60,457 nt of DNA from CAYQVO01 sp964421085 (GTDB taxonomy: Bacteria > Bdellovibrionota_C > UBA2361 > CAYQVO01): positions 1 to 60,457 of the forward strand of contig CAYQVO010000019.1 in NCBI GenBank assembly GCA_964421085.1, in the 5' to 3' direction. The notes below the pieces were generated by a model. That model made no database searches and was not told the origin of the DNA. It saw only the letters and a program-made list of their open reading frames with translations. Position numbers and translations under genes: made by a program. The number at the start of each line of letters is the position of its first letter. Positions within the stretch are counted from its first letter, which is position 1. Positions 18,236 through 26,252 of the stretch are shown here, piece by piece.

Positions 18236-19639
18236 GTGACCTTGAAATACCCTGCAATTTTCTATGACCTTGAGACAAGCGATCTGAGTCCCGTGGGCCA
18301 GATCCTGAATTTCTGTTTCACTCTGGTGGACGATCAGTTCGAACCTGTTGACGAACTGAAAGGTACGGTGACAATCACGAGACTCCAGCTTCCGCGGGCC
18401 GCGGCAATCTGCGCCAACAAGATCGATGTTCTCGCTCATCAGGAGCGTGCGGACTTCACGGAAGCTGAAGCAATGCGGCGGATTCACGAGTTCATCACCC
18501 GGATTGTGAAAGAGCACGGGGACTACAAGGTGGTTCTTGCAGGCTACAACACTGCGCGGTTTGACCTGGAATTCCTGAGAGTCAGCCTCATCAGGAACGG
18601 CCTTCATCCTTATTTCAGGGTTATTTACCGCGACCTGTTGTTCGTTTCCAGAAAACTGGCCGTGACTGAATCCTCGTTTCCGGTGATGGAAAACAGCAGC
18701 GAACCGGGAAGGCGTTCACTTAAGCTCGAAGCCCTCTGCAGCGCGGCTGGAATACTCGACGGCGAACAGCTCCATGAAAGCAGCGCCGATGTTCGTCTCA
18801 CAATCTCCCTTGCCCGGTACTATGCCGAGCATTTCAAAATCGACGTGCGGCGCTACGTCCCTTATGAACCTTCAGCTCTGGAACGGGCGAAACAGGGGCT
18901 TCTGGTGGAAAGACTCGTTCCAAATTACGATCTTAAATGCGACAGCCGTTTCGAAGCCATTCCGTACGTCCTGCTCGATGCTAATCACCGGTATGCCTTG
19001 TGGATCAACCTGAGGAGGTTCGCAGAGCTCAAGGGATCAGATACTCCAATTGAACGGGCGATAGAGTTTTTCAAATTCGATGGCTGCGACTTTTTCTCGG
19101 ACCTCCATGCTCCCTCCGATCAATCAAGCCAGACGGCTCTCGAAGCGATTGGGGCATTCAGGCACCTGTCGCTGAAAAACTACTTCAAGGAGAGTGATTG
19201 CGATATCGAAGCTCAGTCGGGCCGTCTCGATCAGACTGCAATAGAGGGGCTCCGCAGAAGAATATGGTTTAAGGATCCGGGGGTGTCTCTTTCGGACGAT
19301 GCGCGCCGGCTTGCCGCCCGCTTCAAGCTTGCAAACGCGCCTGAAGGAAGTTCAGGTCTGGATGTGATGCTGAGAGAATACGCTTTGTACCGCTACGGGG
19401 GCCGAATGAAGATAAGCCGGCACTGTGACGCTTCATTCGAGGAAGGTGTGTTTCTCGATGGATTTCACCCCGCCTTCACCGATCTTGTTCAGGAAATAAA
19501 AGATCAGATGAACAGAAACGAAGGACATGAACGAGTCCTTATGCAGAGACTGCTCGATTTTTACATGAAGTCTGATATATACCGCGTTGCGGGTGCGGAC
19601 CTGGAGAGAATTAACAGGCGCGTCGCTGCGCAGCACTGA
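18236..19639 (+). CDS. sbcB: exodeoxyribonuclease I-like DEDDh exonuclease
   Basis: 3'-5' single-strand DNA exonuclease used in recombination and mismatch repair. The DEDDh domain is at the N-terminus: FYDLET (first Asp/Glu), a middle Asp in YNTARFDLEFLR, and ESSADVRLTISLA carrying the last Asp. A C-terminal ExoI-type region includes PYEPSALERAKQGLL and the helical tail. 467 residues, close to E. coli ExoI. The start is unclear. The GTG at 18236 has no ribosome site, whereas AAGGAG (18207-18212) is ideally spaced for an in-frame ATT at 18218. It diverges from the livJ-like gene. Confidence 0.87.
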   Translation: MTLKYPAIFYDLETSDLSPVGQILNFCFTLVDDQFEPVDELKGTVTITRLQLPRAAAICANKIDVLAHQERADFTEAEAMRRIHEFITRIVKEHGDYKVVLAGYNTARFDLEFLRVSLIRNGLHPYFRVIYRDLLFVSRKLAVTESSFPVMENSSEPGRRSLKLEALCSAAGILDGEQLHESSADVRLTISLARYYAEHFKIDVRRYVPYEPSALERAKQGLLVERLVPNYDLKCDSRFEAIPYVLLDANHRYALWINLRRFAELKGSDTPIERAIEFFKFDGCDFFSDLHAPSDQSSQTALEAIGAFRHLSLKNYFKESDCDIEAQSGRLDQTAIEGLRRRIWFKDPGVSLSDDARRLAARFKLANAPEGSSGLDVMLREYALYRYGGRMKISRHCDASFEEGVFLDGFHPAFTDLVQEIKDQMNRNEGHERVLMQRLLDFYMKSDIYRVAGADLERINRRVAAQH

Positions 19640-19648
19640 ATCAAGGCT

Positions 19649-19768
19649 TTATCCGGCTTTCTTTGCCCCGGCTTTTTCCTTCTTTCCCTTCGAAGCCTTT
19701 GGCCGTACTTTGCCAAATGACCCTTTGAAAATTTTCCCTTTGCGGGTTTTCTTGTCACCTCGTCCCAC
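19649..19768 (-). CDS. 30S ribosomal protein THX (39 aa)
   Basis: Tiny, very basic protein (GTG start at 19768, TAA at 19649-19651). It reads M-GRGDKKTRKGKIFKGSFG, then KVRPKASKGKKEKAG and AKKAG. The core GRGDKKTR-GKI--G-(S/T)(F/Y)GK-RP is the signature of the THX family, a small peptide that fits in the head of the 30S subunit in Thermus and occurs in several Gram-negative phyla. GAGG lies seven bases before the GTG. The Lys/Ala tail is longer than in Thermus. It converges with the exonuclease gene, with only 9 bases between them. An overlapping 65-codon frame on the same strand is a shadow. Confidence 0.88.
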   Translation of the reverse strand: MGRGDKKTRKGKIFKGSFGKVRPKASKGKKEKAGAKKAG

Positions 19769-19990
19769 TTCTCTGCCTCACTTTAAACAATTAAAAGTCC
19801 CGCCAATTTAATGTGATGTCCGGGAAGATGCAACTAACGACCCACTGAAACTCCCGAGACGGCGTTCTAATCCCGCACCCCGGGCCTTTCCATTTTGACA
19901 GAGAATACTCTCGAGGTTATCTTTTCATCTTGAACCATAACCCCTTTGCCGGTAAAGCTGCCCTTCTCTGATATCGCCGCAGGAGCTTTT

Positions 19991-20004
19991 AGACGCATGC
20001 GTCT
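19991..20004. promoter_or_regulatory. palindrome over the porin start codon
   Basis: AGACGCATGCGTCT is a perfect 14-base palindrome with the porin ATG (19997) in its centre. In RNA it can form a 5-bp stem with the AUG in a four-base loop, eleven bases after the AGGAG ribosome site. It could be chance, an operator, or a translation-control hairpin. Confidence 0.35.
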
Positions 20005-21178
20005 TTTATCTGTATTAAGTTTGATATTGTTTTTTCTGCCTGGTTTGTGCCAGGCAAAAACGCTCGAGGAGCTTCTCACCGAAAAGGGGGTGATAAGCCG
20101 GGCGGAAGCCGGTGCGCTTTCCGCATCTTCAGGCACTCCGAAAATTTTCTGGAACGATGGAACCCGTGTCGAGTTTCCGGACAATGGATTTTCAGCAAAA
20201 ATCTCCACGTTTATCCAGACATCTTACACGTATAAAGACGCTCCAAAGGGCGAAAAGAGCACTTCGGACTTTGACGTTCCCAATGCGCGGATTGATATAT
20301 CCGGGACAGTTCTCGATAAGGAGTTTTCTTACGAACTTCAGTGGAACGGGGCGACCCGTCATCTCAACAACGCGTTTCTGCAGTGGAACCCGTGTGCCGA
20401 CGGTTCTGCCAGACTCGGCCAGTTCAAGACCGCTGTGAGCAGGCAGTTCAACAATACGGACTGGAAACTTATGTTCGCAGACAGGAGCTACGCTTCGAAT
20501 TTCTTCACCTGGGGCTATCAGAAGGGTGCAAGAACAGCTGCGAAACTTCCCGGCGGGAAGGTGGAAGCAGGATTTGGAATTTTCAACGGCAACAGCGACG
20601 GCGAAGGGGAATACGGCTCAGGAATCGACACCAGACATCTGCTTTCGGGCGATATAAGGTGGGATGCGCTTGGCAGCATGGATCCTTATGAAGAGGGAGA
20701 CATAAGCCTTACGAAAGACCCTGCTCTTAATTTCGGGACAGTTTACGCCCATTCTTCATCGAAAAACAGAATAAAAGATATCGAGGATGAACTTTCCATA
20801 GACCGGGTGAATGTCGACGCGAATTTTAAGTATGAAGGACTTGGTGTGAATGCCGAGTATTATGTGTCGCGTGAACGCCCTGAAATAAACGAAAGTGTCA
20901 CGACGCAGGGCGCGTATGTTCAGGGCGGCTACTTTGTGCTGGAGAAGAAGCTCGAAGTTGCGCTCCGTTGGGGAATTGTGGACTGCGACGGGGGAAAAGC
21001 ATATGGCGACTGCTCCGGCATGGACGAAGTGAATCAGGCGACAGCCGGGCTCAACTACTACTGGTGGAAGCATAACTTAAAAGCTCAGCTCAATTATGAC
21101 TATCTGCGCAGAAAGCCGGTCGACGGGGATGGTCTGAATACGAACCGGTGGCTTCTGCAGCTCAGCAGCTATTTCTGA
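19997..21178 (+). CDS. phosphate-selective porin O/P family outer-membrane porin
   Basis: Beta-barrel channel of the outer membrane. Start ATG 19997 gives the signal peptide MRLLSVLSLILFFLPGLCQA and a 373-residue mature part; AGGAG lies upstream. The N-terminal EELLTEKGVISRAEAGAL is the short helical region before the barrel seen in OprP-type porins. Family-typical blocks are NARIDISGTVLDKEFSYELQ, LGQFKTAVSRQ and GGYFVLEKKLEVALRWG. It ends in aromatic-rich LLQLSSYF, with the C-terminal Phe needed for barrel assembly. The usual ligand is phosphate or pyrophosphate, but specificity in this family varies. No phosphate regulon genes are nearby. Confidence 0.85.
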   Translation: MRLLSVLSLILFFLPGLCQAKTLEELLTEKGVISRAEAGALSASSGTPKIFWNDGTRVEFPDNGFSAKISTFIQTSYTYKDAPKGEKSTSDFDVPNARIDISGTVLDKEFSYELQWNGATRHLNNAFLQWNPCADGSARLGQFKTAVSRQFNNTDWKLMFADRSYASNFFTWGYQKGARTAAKLPGGKVEAGFGIFNGNSDGEGEYGSGIDTRHLLSGDIRWDALGSMDPYEEGDISLTKDPALNFGTVYAHSSSKNRIKDIEDELSIDRVNVDANFKYEGLGVNAEYYVSRERPEINESVTTQGAYVQGGYFVLEKKLEVALRWGIVDCDGGKAYGDCSGMDEVNQATAGLNYYWWKHNLKAQLNYDYLRRKPVDGDGLNTNRWLLQLSSYF

Positions 21179-21303
21179 CTCGAACCTTTCCACACGCCGG
21201 GGATAACAGCGGAAAAGGGAGAGCTACTTGAAAACCTGACATTGAAATGTAAGTATGAACTGCGTTGTCCTGCGGGCGGTTTAACAGTAGTTTGAGTTCT
21301 TAA

Positions 21304-22524
21304 ATGAAAGCCCTCGATGATTTTCGGTTGAAATTCGGCCAGAAAGAGTACGTCCCGATAATAATTGGAGGGATGGGTGTCGATATATCAACCGCGGAGC
21401 TTGCCCTCGAAGCGGTCCGGCTGGGAGGCGTCGGGCACATTTCAGATGCCATGAACGTTTTTGTCTCGGACAAGCTGTACGGGACGAGCTTCAGCGCGGA
21501 AAAATCAGAGAGTCTCCTCGAAAGCAGGTCTTCCTTTGATAAGAGCAGTGTCAAGTTCCGTCTGGAAGTGATCCGCGAGGCGCAGTTGAATCATGTGCGC
21601 TCGGTGATGAGCCGGAAACAGGGGGATGGCCTTGTCTTCATCAACGTGATGGAAAAGCTCACCATGGGAGCGGCAACTCAGACCATGGGGGCGCGCCTTA
21701 ACGCGGCGCTCGACGGCGGAATCGACGGAATTACCCTGTCTGCGGGACTCCACATGCACAGCATGAGTCTCATACAGAAGAATCGCAGGCTCCATGATGC
21801 GAAGATTGGCATCATCGTTTCGAGCGCCCGCGCGCTGAAGATATTCCTGAGAAGCGCGGGCAGGGCGGGAAGGCTTCCTGACTATGTTGTCGTTGAAGGC
21901 CCGCTGGCCGGGGGGCACCTTGGTTTTGGAATGGACGACTGGAAGGCGTTCAGCCTGCGGAATATCGTTCCCGAAGTTCTCAATTATCTCTCTACCAGCG
22001 GCCTCAATATTCCCGTTATTGCGGCAGGCGGCATTTTTACGGGAAGCGACGCCGTAGAGTATATGGAAATGGGTGCCTCCGGAGTGCAGGTCGCGACACG
22101 CTTTACCATCGCGCGGGAATGCGGTTATCCCGATAAGGTCAAGCAGGAGCTCATTCGATCAGAGGAGGATGACGTTGTTGTGAGCGGGGTATCTCCAACG
22201 GGTTATCCAATCCGTATGATCAAGAGCAGTCCGTGTCTCGCCGCGCGCACGAAGCCTCAATGCGAAGCGCTCGGATATATGCTGGACTGCGAAGGCAAAT
22301 GCCAGTACATCGACTACCTGAGGGAACTCGAGTCGGATGGTCCGGGCAAAGATGTCCCGAAAATTTGTCTCTGCTTCCACTTCGGAAGCTATAACTGCTA
22401 CACTTGCGGTCATTATGTATACCGGCTGAAAGATACGACGACCTGCCGTGACGATGGAATGTATGTCCTCCCGACAGCGGAGGAAATCTTCCGTGATTAT
22501 CAGTTCAGCAAGGACAGGCAGTGA
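21304..22524 (+). CDS. nitronate monooxygenase-like flavoprotein with Cys-rich C-terminus
   Basis: FMN-dependent TIM-barrel protein of the nitronate monooxygenase / 2-nitropropane dioxygenase family. Seen: PIIIGGMGVDISTAELALEA at the N-terminus, EGPLAGGHLG in the middle, and the FMN phosphate site AAGGIFTGSDAVEYMEMGA with VQVATRF. After about residue 310 there is a tail of about 90 residues with nine cysteines (including CEGKC, CLC, CYTC), not part of the core barrel and suggestive of a metal or Fe-S site. True substrates of most members are unknown. The ribosome site before ATG 21304 is weak. Confidence 0.85.
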   Translation: MKALDDFRLKFGQKEYVPIIIGGMGVDISTAELALEAVRLGGVGHISDAMNVFVSDKLYGTSFSAEKSESLLESRSSFDKSSVKFRLEVIREAQLNHVRSVMSRKQGDGLVFINVMEKLTMGAATQTMGARLNAALDGGIDGITLSAGLHMHSMSLIQKNRRLHDAKIGIIVSSARALKIFLRSAGRAGRLPDYVVVEGPLAGGHLGFGMDDWKAFSLRNIVPEVLNYLSTSGLNIPVIAAGGIFTGSDAVEYMEMGASGVQVATRFTIARECGYPDKVKQELIRSEEDDVVVSGVSPTGYPIRMIKSSPCLAARTKPQCEALGYMLDCEGKCQYIDYLRELESDGPGKDVPKICLCFHFGSYNCYTCGHYVYRLKDTTTCRDDGMYVLPTAEEIFRDYQFSKDRQ

Positions 22525-22556
22525 GGGACTGTCAGGGCTCCTGACCGGAGAACTCA

Positions 22557-22958
22557 TGGACGAAGGAGCATTCGAGCCGCCATTGCTCGAACAGTGGAAG
22601 AAATCCGTACAGAAAGCCCGGCTGGGAGATCTCCGACGTGGAGAGTCTTGCGGCCGGTGCGGGGGCAGTCAATCTGATCCAGTACGGCGAAGCAGGAGCT
22701 TCCGCAGTCCAGGAACTGAGCATATTCTTCGCCGCAGCCGTTGAGAATCTTCGGTCATGCCCGGATGAAGCCTCCGCTCCCGTTCCGGCTCTCATTGCCT
22801 CAAGCCGGTTTCTGGACGCATCGGGCTTCCGCCGGGTTGGGCATGTGCGGGTTCCCGGGTTCATCAAAGACGGAGAGTGGCCCGGACAATGGAGATTCCT
22901 GTGGGGATTCAGAAGCGGCATCTTTGTCCAGGTTCCGAAACTGAATCGGGAACTTTAA
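22557..22958 (+). pseudogene. small ORF, possibly frameshifted
   Basis: Not recognised. ATG 22557 has a good ribosome site (GGAG five bases upstream) and begins MDEGAFEPPLLEQWKKSVQ, but that frame turns to Arg/Ser-rich sequence after about 28 codons. The adjacent frame from GTG 22638 carries on with natural-looking composition to a stop at 22958, with GGGAGA in front. Either the GTG frame is a 106-residue gene, or one gene has been broken by a one-base shift near 22610-22640. Confidence 0.38.
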
Positions 22959-22963
22959 CCCAG

Positions 22964-24013
22964 TCACCAGCTGTACACAGTCGTCGACCTGTATATTTCG
23001 CCCGGGCGGAGCACCGTTGTCGGAAACTCGGGATGATTCGGCGAATCAGGGAAATGCTGGGTCTCGAAGCAGAAGCCTGAGCGGTAGGCATATACTCTTC
23101 CGCCCTTTCCTTTCAAAGTTCCATCAAGAAAGTTTCCGATATACATCTGCATGGACGGCGCTGTCGTCCGGACTTCGAGAACGCGCCCTGATGCGGGGGA
23201 TGAGGCCCGGGCAGCAAAGCGAAGAGTGCCCGCCTCCCCGTTTATCACCCAGTTATGGTCATAGCCTTTGCCGAGATGGAGAGCTTCATAATCGGCGTTT
23301 ACCCTTTCTCCTATCGGATGAGGCGAGCGGAAGTCCATGGGCGTGCCGGTCACATCCGTCAGTTTCCCGGTTGGAATCATGCCTTCGTCGGTCTCGGTAA
23401 AGGTGTCGGAATTTGTCGTGACGACATGATCGAGGATGGTGGGGGATTGAGCAGGCGAGAGATTGAAGTAAGAGTGGTTGGTGAGATTCAGGACCGTCGT
23501 TCTGTCTGTCATGGCGGTGTAGTCGATCTTAATCTCGTTCTGCTCCGTGAGCGTGTAATCCACCTGAACGCTCAGGTTTCCGGGGTAGCCTTCTTCTCCG
23601 TCGGGGCTCAGGTAGCTCAAGCTCAGTCCGGGGCCTTCAGGCGTGTTCTCTTCCTTCGCTTTCCAGACCTTCTTGTCGAAGCCTTCGACTCCGCCATGCA
23701 GGCTGCATGTGCCGTTAGTCGCCGCAAGCGTGTATTCTCTCCCGTCCAGAGTAAACCGCGCGCCGCCGATTCTGTTGCCGTATCTCCCTATGATTGCCCC
23801 GAAATAAGGGTGACCTTTGAGGTAGCCGTCAAGCGAGTCGAACCCGTGTACTATATCTTCGAACTTCCCGTCCCTGTCCGGGGTCTGAAGGCTCACGATG
23901 ATGCCCCCGTAGTTCGTTATCTTCGTGGACGCGCCCTTTGAATTTTCCAGCGTGAAGATCTGGACTTCCGTCCCATCGTTGGTTTTTCCGTAGCTTTCCC
24001 TTTTGATGCTCAT
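22964..24013 (-). CDS. galM: aldose 1-epimerase (galactose mutarotase)
   Basis: Interconverts alpha and beta anomers of aldoses in the cytoplasm. 349 residues, the normal length. Visible landmarks: YGGIIVSLQTPDR near the N-terminus, GRYGNRIGGARFTLDG, the active-site His in LTNHSYFNL, and the C-terminal catalytic Glu in RPGEIY. No signal peptide. It diverges from the methyltransferase/ATP-grasp gene, sharing a promoter region of about 160 bases. Confidence 0.93.
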   Translation of the reverse strand: MSIKRESYGKTNDGTEVQIFTLENSKGASTKITNYGGIIVSLQTPDRDGKFEDIVHGFDSLDGYLKGHPYFGAIIGRYGNRIGGARFTLDGREYTLAATNGTCSLHGGVEGFDKKVWKAKEENTPEGPGLSLSYLSPDGEEGYPGNLSVQVDYTLTEQNEIKIDYTAMTDRTTVLNLTNHSYFNLSPAQSPTILDHVVTTNSDTFTETDEGMIPTGKLTDVTGTPMDFRSPHPIGERVNADYEALHLGKGYDHNWVINGEAGTLRFAARASSPASGRVLEVRTTAPSMQMYIGNFLDGTLKGKGGRVYAYRSGFCFETQHFPDSPNHPEFPTTVLRPGEIYRSTTVYSW

Positions 24014-24177
24014 GGTATGTTTCCTCCCGCGTCAAGCTCGATCACTTTACTACAACGGTGACGGGAATAAAGCGCAAACTGGACGCGACTGTTCCGGCAA
24101 ATGATCTGGACATATCACAGCAATTGGTAAATATTGAAATTGATCATTTTCGTTGTGATCAGTGGAGAAAAAAACAG

Positions 24178-26106
24178 ATGGCAGCAGCAGGAAAAGGCGT
24201 CGCGGGAAACGGCGGTGCAAGGACACTTGGTCCAGTTCCCGATCTGGAACGGCATCTTCCAGCGGAGTGGTGGAAGGGAATCTTTAACGCTTTTTACCTA
24301 AAGACTGACGGAGATGTCGTCGAAAATCTTGAGAATACCGTTAATGATGTGAACGCTGTCGTCCAGATTACGGGTGTCAAAAAGTCGGACAATATCCTCG
24401 ACTTATGCTGCGGACAGGGGCGTCACTGCCTCGAGCTTGCCCGGAGAGGGTACGAGCATGTCACCGGCATTGATCGGTCGAGCTATCTTGTGAGGCTCGC
24501 AAAGAACCGGGCAAAGCAGCAGGGTCTTAACGTCGTCTTTAAAGAGAGCGATGCGAGGAAATTTCAGATTCCGAAGGCGCCATACAATCTTGTTCTGATA
24601 CTTGGAAATTCGTTCGGTTACTTCGACCGGGAAGAGGACGATCTTCTGGTTCTCAAGCGGGTCCATGACGCGCTTGGCGACGGCGGCGTTCTCCTCATGG
24701 ACATCTCGAACGGAGATTATCTCCGCGAAAATTATGAGAAAAGCGTCTGGGAGTGGATCGACAAGGATCACTTCGTCTGCCGCGAACGCACCCTGTCGTC
24801 GGACGGAAGGAAAATAATCTCCAGGGAGCTCATTACACATGCGGAGAAGGGGATTATAGCGGATCAGTTTTATGCTGAACGGCTTTACAACGAGCAGCAG
24901 ATTACAGAGCTGCTGGAGAAAGCCGGCTTCAGAGCTGTCCGTTTCCACGAGCCGGTCCACACAGAGTCAACCCGGAACAAGGACCTTGGAATGCTGGCAA
25001 GCCGTCTGCTGCTCACCACTACCCTGGAGAAGGCGCCTGTTTCGGTCGAGGTCGCGGAGTCGGGGCATCTTTTTGCCGACACGATGGTCGTTCTTGGCGA
25101 CCCGTCTCTCTTCGACCCGGTCAAGCCCTACAAGAACTTCAATGAAGAAGACATCGTAACAGTCGACAAGATGAAGGAGGCTCTTGCCGAGCTGAAGGAC
25201 TGCCAGTTCACATATGTCGACAGCCACGAGTCGATGATCTCGGTGCTGCTTACCCGTCCGCCGAAGTTCGTGCTGAACTTCTGTGACGAAGGATTCAAAA
25301 ACGAGCCGACCTGGGAACTCCATTTGCCGGCCATCCTCGAGATGCTGGAGATACCGTACTCAGGCGCCGGTCCGGCCTCGATGGTGATGTGCTACAACAA
25401 GAATCTTGTGCGAATGATGGCCCACAGCATGGGAGTTCCCGTCCCGCTGGAGACATACCTCGACCCGGACGATCAGTCGGCAAATCTGCCGTCGGAGTTC
25501 CCGGCGCTGGTAAAGCCGAACTTCGGTGACGGAAGCATGGGTATCCGCAAGGAGTCTGTTGTCCACAATTCCGACCAGCTGCTCGCGTATGTTGATGAAA
25601 TCAAGCAGGAATTTCCCGGCGACCCGATCCTGATTCAGGAGTTTCTATGCGGAAAGGAATATACCGTAGGGATTGTGGGCAACCCGAATCTCACCTGTGA
25701 AGTTCTGCCCCCGCTCGAAGTGGATTACTCGGGGCTTCCTTCGGGGCTTCCTCAGATTCTCGGCTATGAGTCCAAGTGGGAGCCTGATTCTCCATACTGG
25801 AATGGAGTGCAGTACAGAGAGGCACGGCTTGACGAAGAGACGAAGCGCAGGCTCGTGGACTACGCGATGCTGCTCTTCGAGCGGCTCGGCTGCCGCGACT
25901 ACGGCCGTTTCGACTTCAGGACCGACAAGAATGGCGTCATCAAGCTTCTCGAAGCCAACCCGAATCCGGCCTGGTGCTGGGACGGCAAAATGAACCTTAT
26001 GGCCGGCTTTGCCGGAATCACTTACTCGCAGCTCCTGAGGAAGATCCTCGAGGCTGCCGAGGAGCGGATCGGGGCGAATACCGGGGGGCCGGGAGTGGCG
26101 CCGTAG
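24178..26106 (+). CDS. methyltransferase / D-Ala-D-Ala-ligase-like ATP-grasp fusion, copy 1
   Basis: A 642-residue two-domain protein of unknown role. Residues about 20-290 are a class I SAM-dependent methyltransferase: motif I ILDLCCGQGRH (73-83), acidic GID (97-99), LGNSFGYFDRE, and post-motif LLMDIS. From about 300 it is an ATP-grasp enzyme of the D-alanine-D-alanine ligase type: LNFCDEG, EIPYSGAGPASMVMCYNK, FPALVKPNFGDGSMGI (about 440), ILIQEFLCGKEY (about 483), and LLEANPNPAWCWDGK near the end, where Ddl has the Mg-binding Asn. I start at ATG 24178, where copy 2 starts; the GTG frame from 24058 adds 40 unlike residues. It could methylate an amino or carboxylate substrate and ligate it, but this is inference. 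Confidence 0.85.
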   Translation: MAAAGKGVAGNGGARTLGPVPDLERHLPAEWWKGIFNAFYLKTDGDVVENLENTVNDVNAVVQITGVKKSDNILDLCCGQGRHCLELARRGYEHVTGIDRSSYLVRLAKNRAKQQGLNVVFKESDARKFQIPKAPYNLVLILGNSFGYFDREEDDLLVLKRVHDALGDGGVLLMDISNGDYLRENYEKSVWEWIDKDHFVCRERTLSSDGRKIISRELITHAEKGIIADQFYAERLYNEQQITELLEKAGFRAVRFHEPVHTESTRNKDLGMLASRLLLTTTLEKAPVSVEVAESGHLFADTMVVLGDPSLFDPVKPYKNFNEEDIVTVDKMKEALAELKDCQFTYVDSHESMISVLLTRPPKFVLNFCDEGFKNEPTWELHLPAILEMLEIPYSGAGPASMVMCYNKNLVRMMAHSMGVPVPLETYLDPDDQSANLPSEFPALVKPNFGDGSMGIRKESVVHNSDQLLAYVDEIKQEFPGDPILIQEFLCGKEYTVGIVGNPNLTCEVLPPLEVDYSGLPSGLPQILGYESKWEPDSPYWNGVQYREARLDEETKRRLVDYAMLLFERLGCRDYGRFDFRTDKNGVIKLLEANPNPAWCWDGKMNLMAGFAGITYSQLLRKILEAAEERIGANTGGPGVAP

Positions 26107-26160
26107 GGGCCGGCGCTCCGTGTTTGACAACTCTATTTACAGATCTTCTTACTCAACCGG

Positions 26161-26187
26161 TTGATCGTTCGGGGACATTGGTATAAT
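26161..26187 (+). promoter_or_regulatory. promoter between the two fusion genes
   Basis: A perfect TATAAT (26182-26187) lies 15 bases after TTGATC (26161-26166); a 17-base spacing would use GGTTGA. A start near 26194 would leave a leader of about 60 bases before copy 2. A second TTGACA at 26123 has no good -10. This suggests copy 2 can be transcribed separately from copy 1. Confidence 0.48.
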
Positions 26188-26252
26188 TGAATATTGTCAC
26201 TGCTCTTTCACGCCGCTTCGGACTGAAACGCGAGTGAGTCCGTCATCTGGTT

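Noticed and set aside
19561..19758. 65-codon minus-strand ORF overlapping THX
   Set aside because: Out of frame with the clear THX coding sequence, no homology seen, overlaps the exonuclease 3' end.
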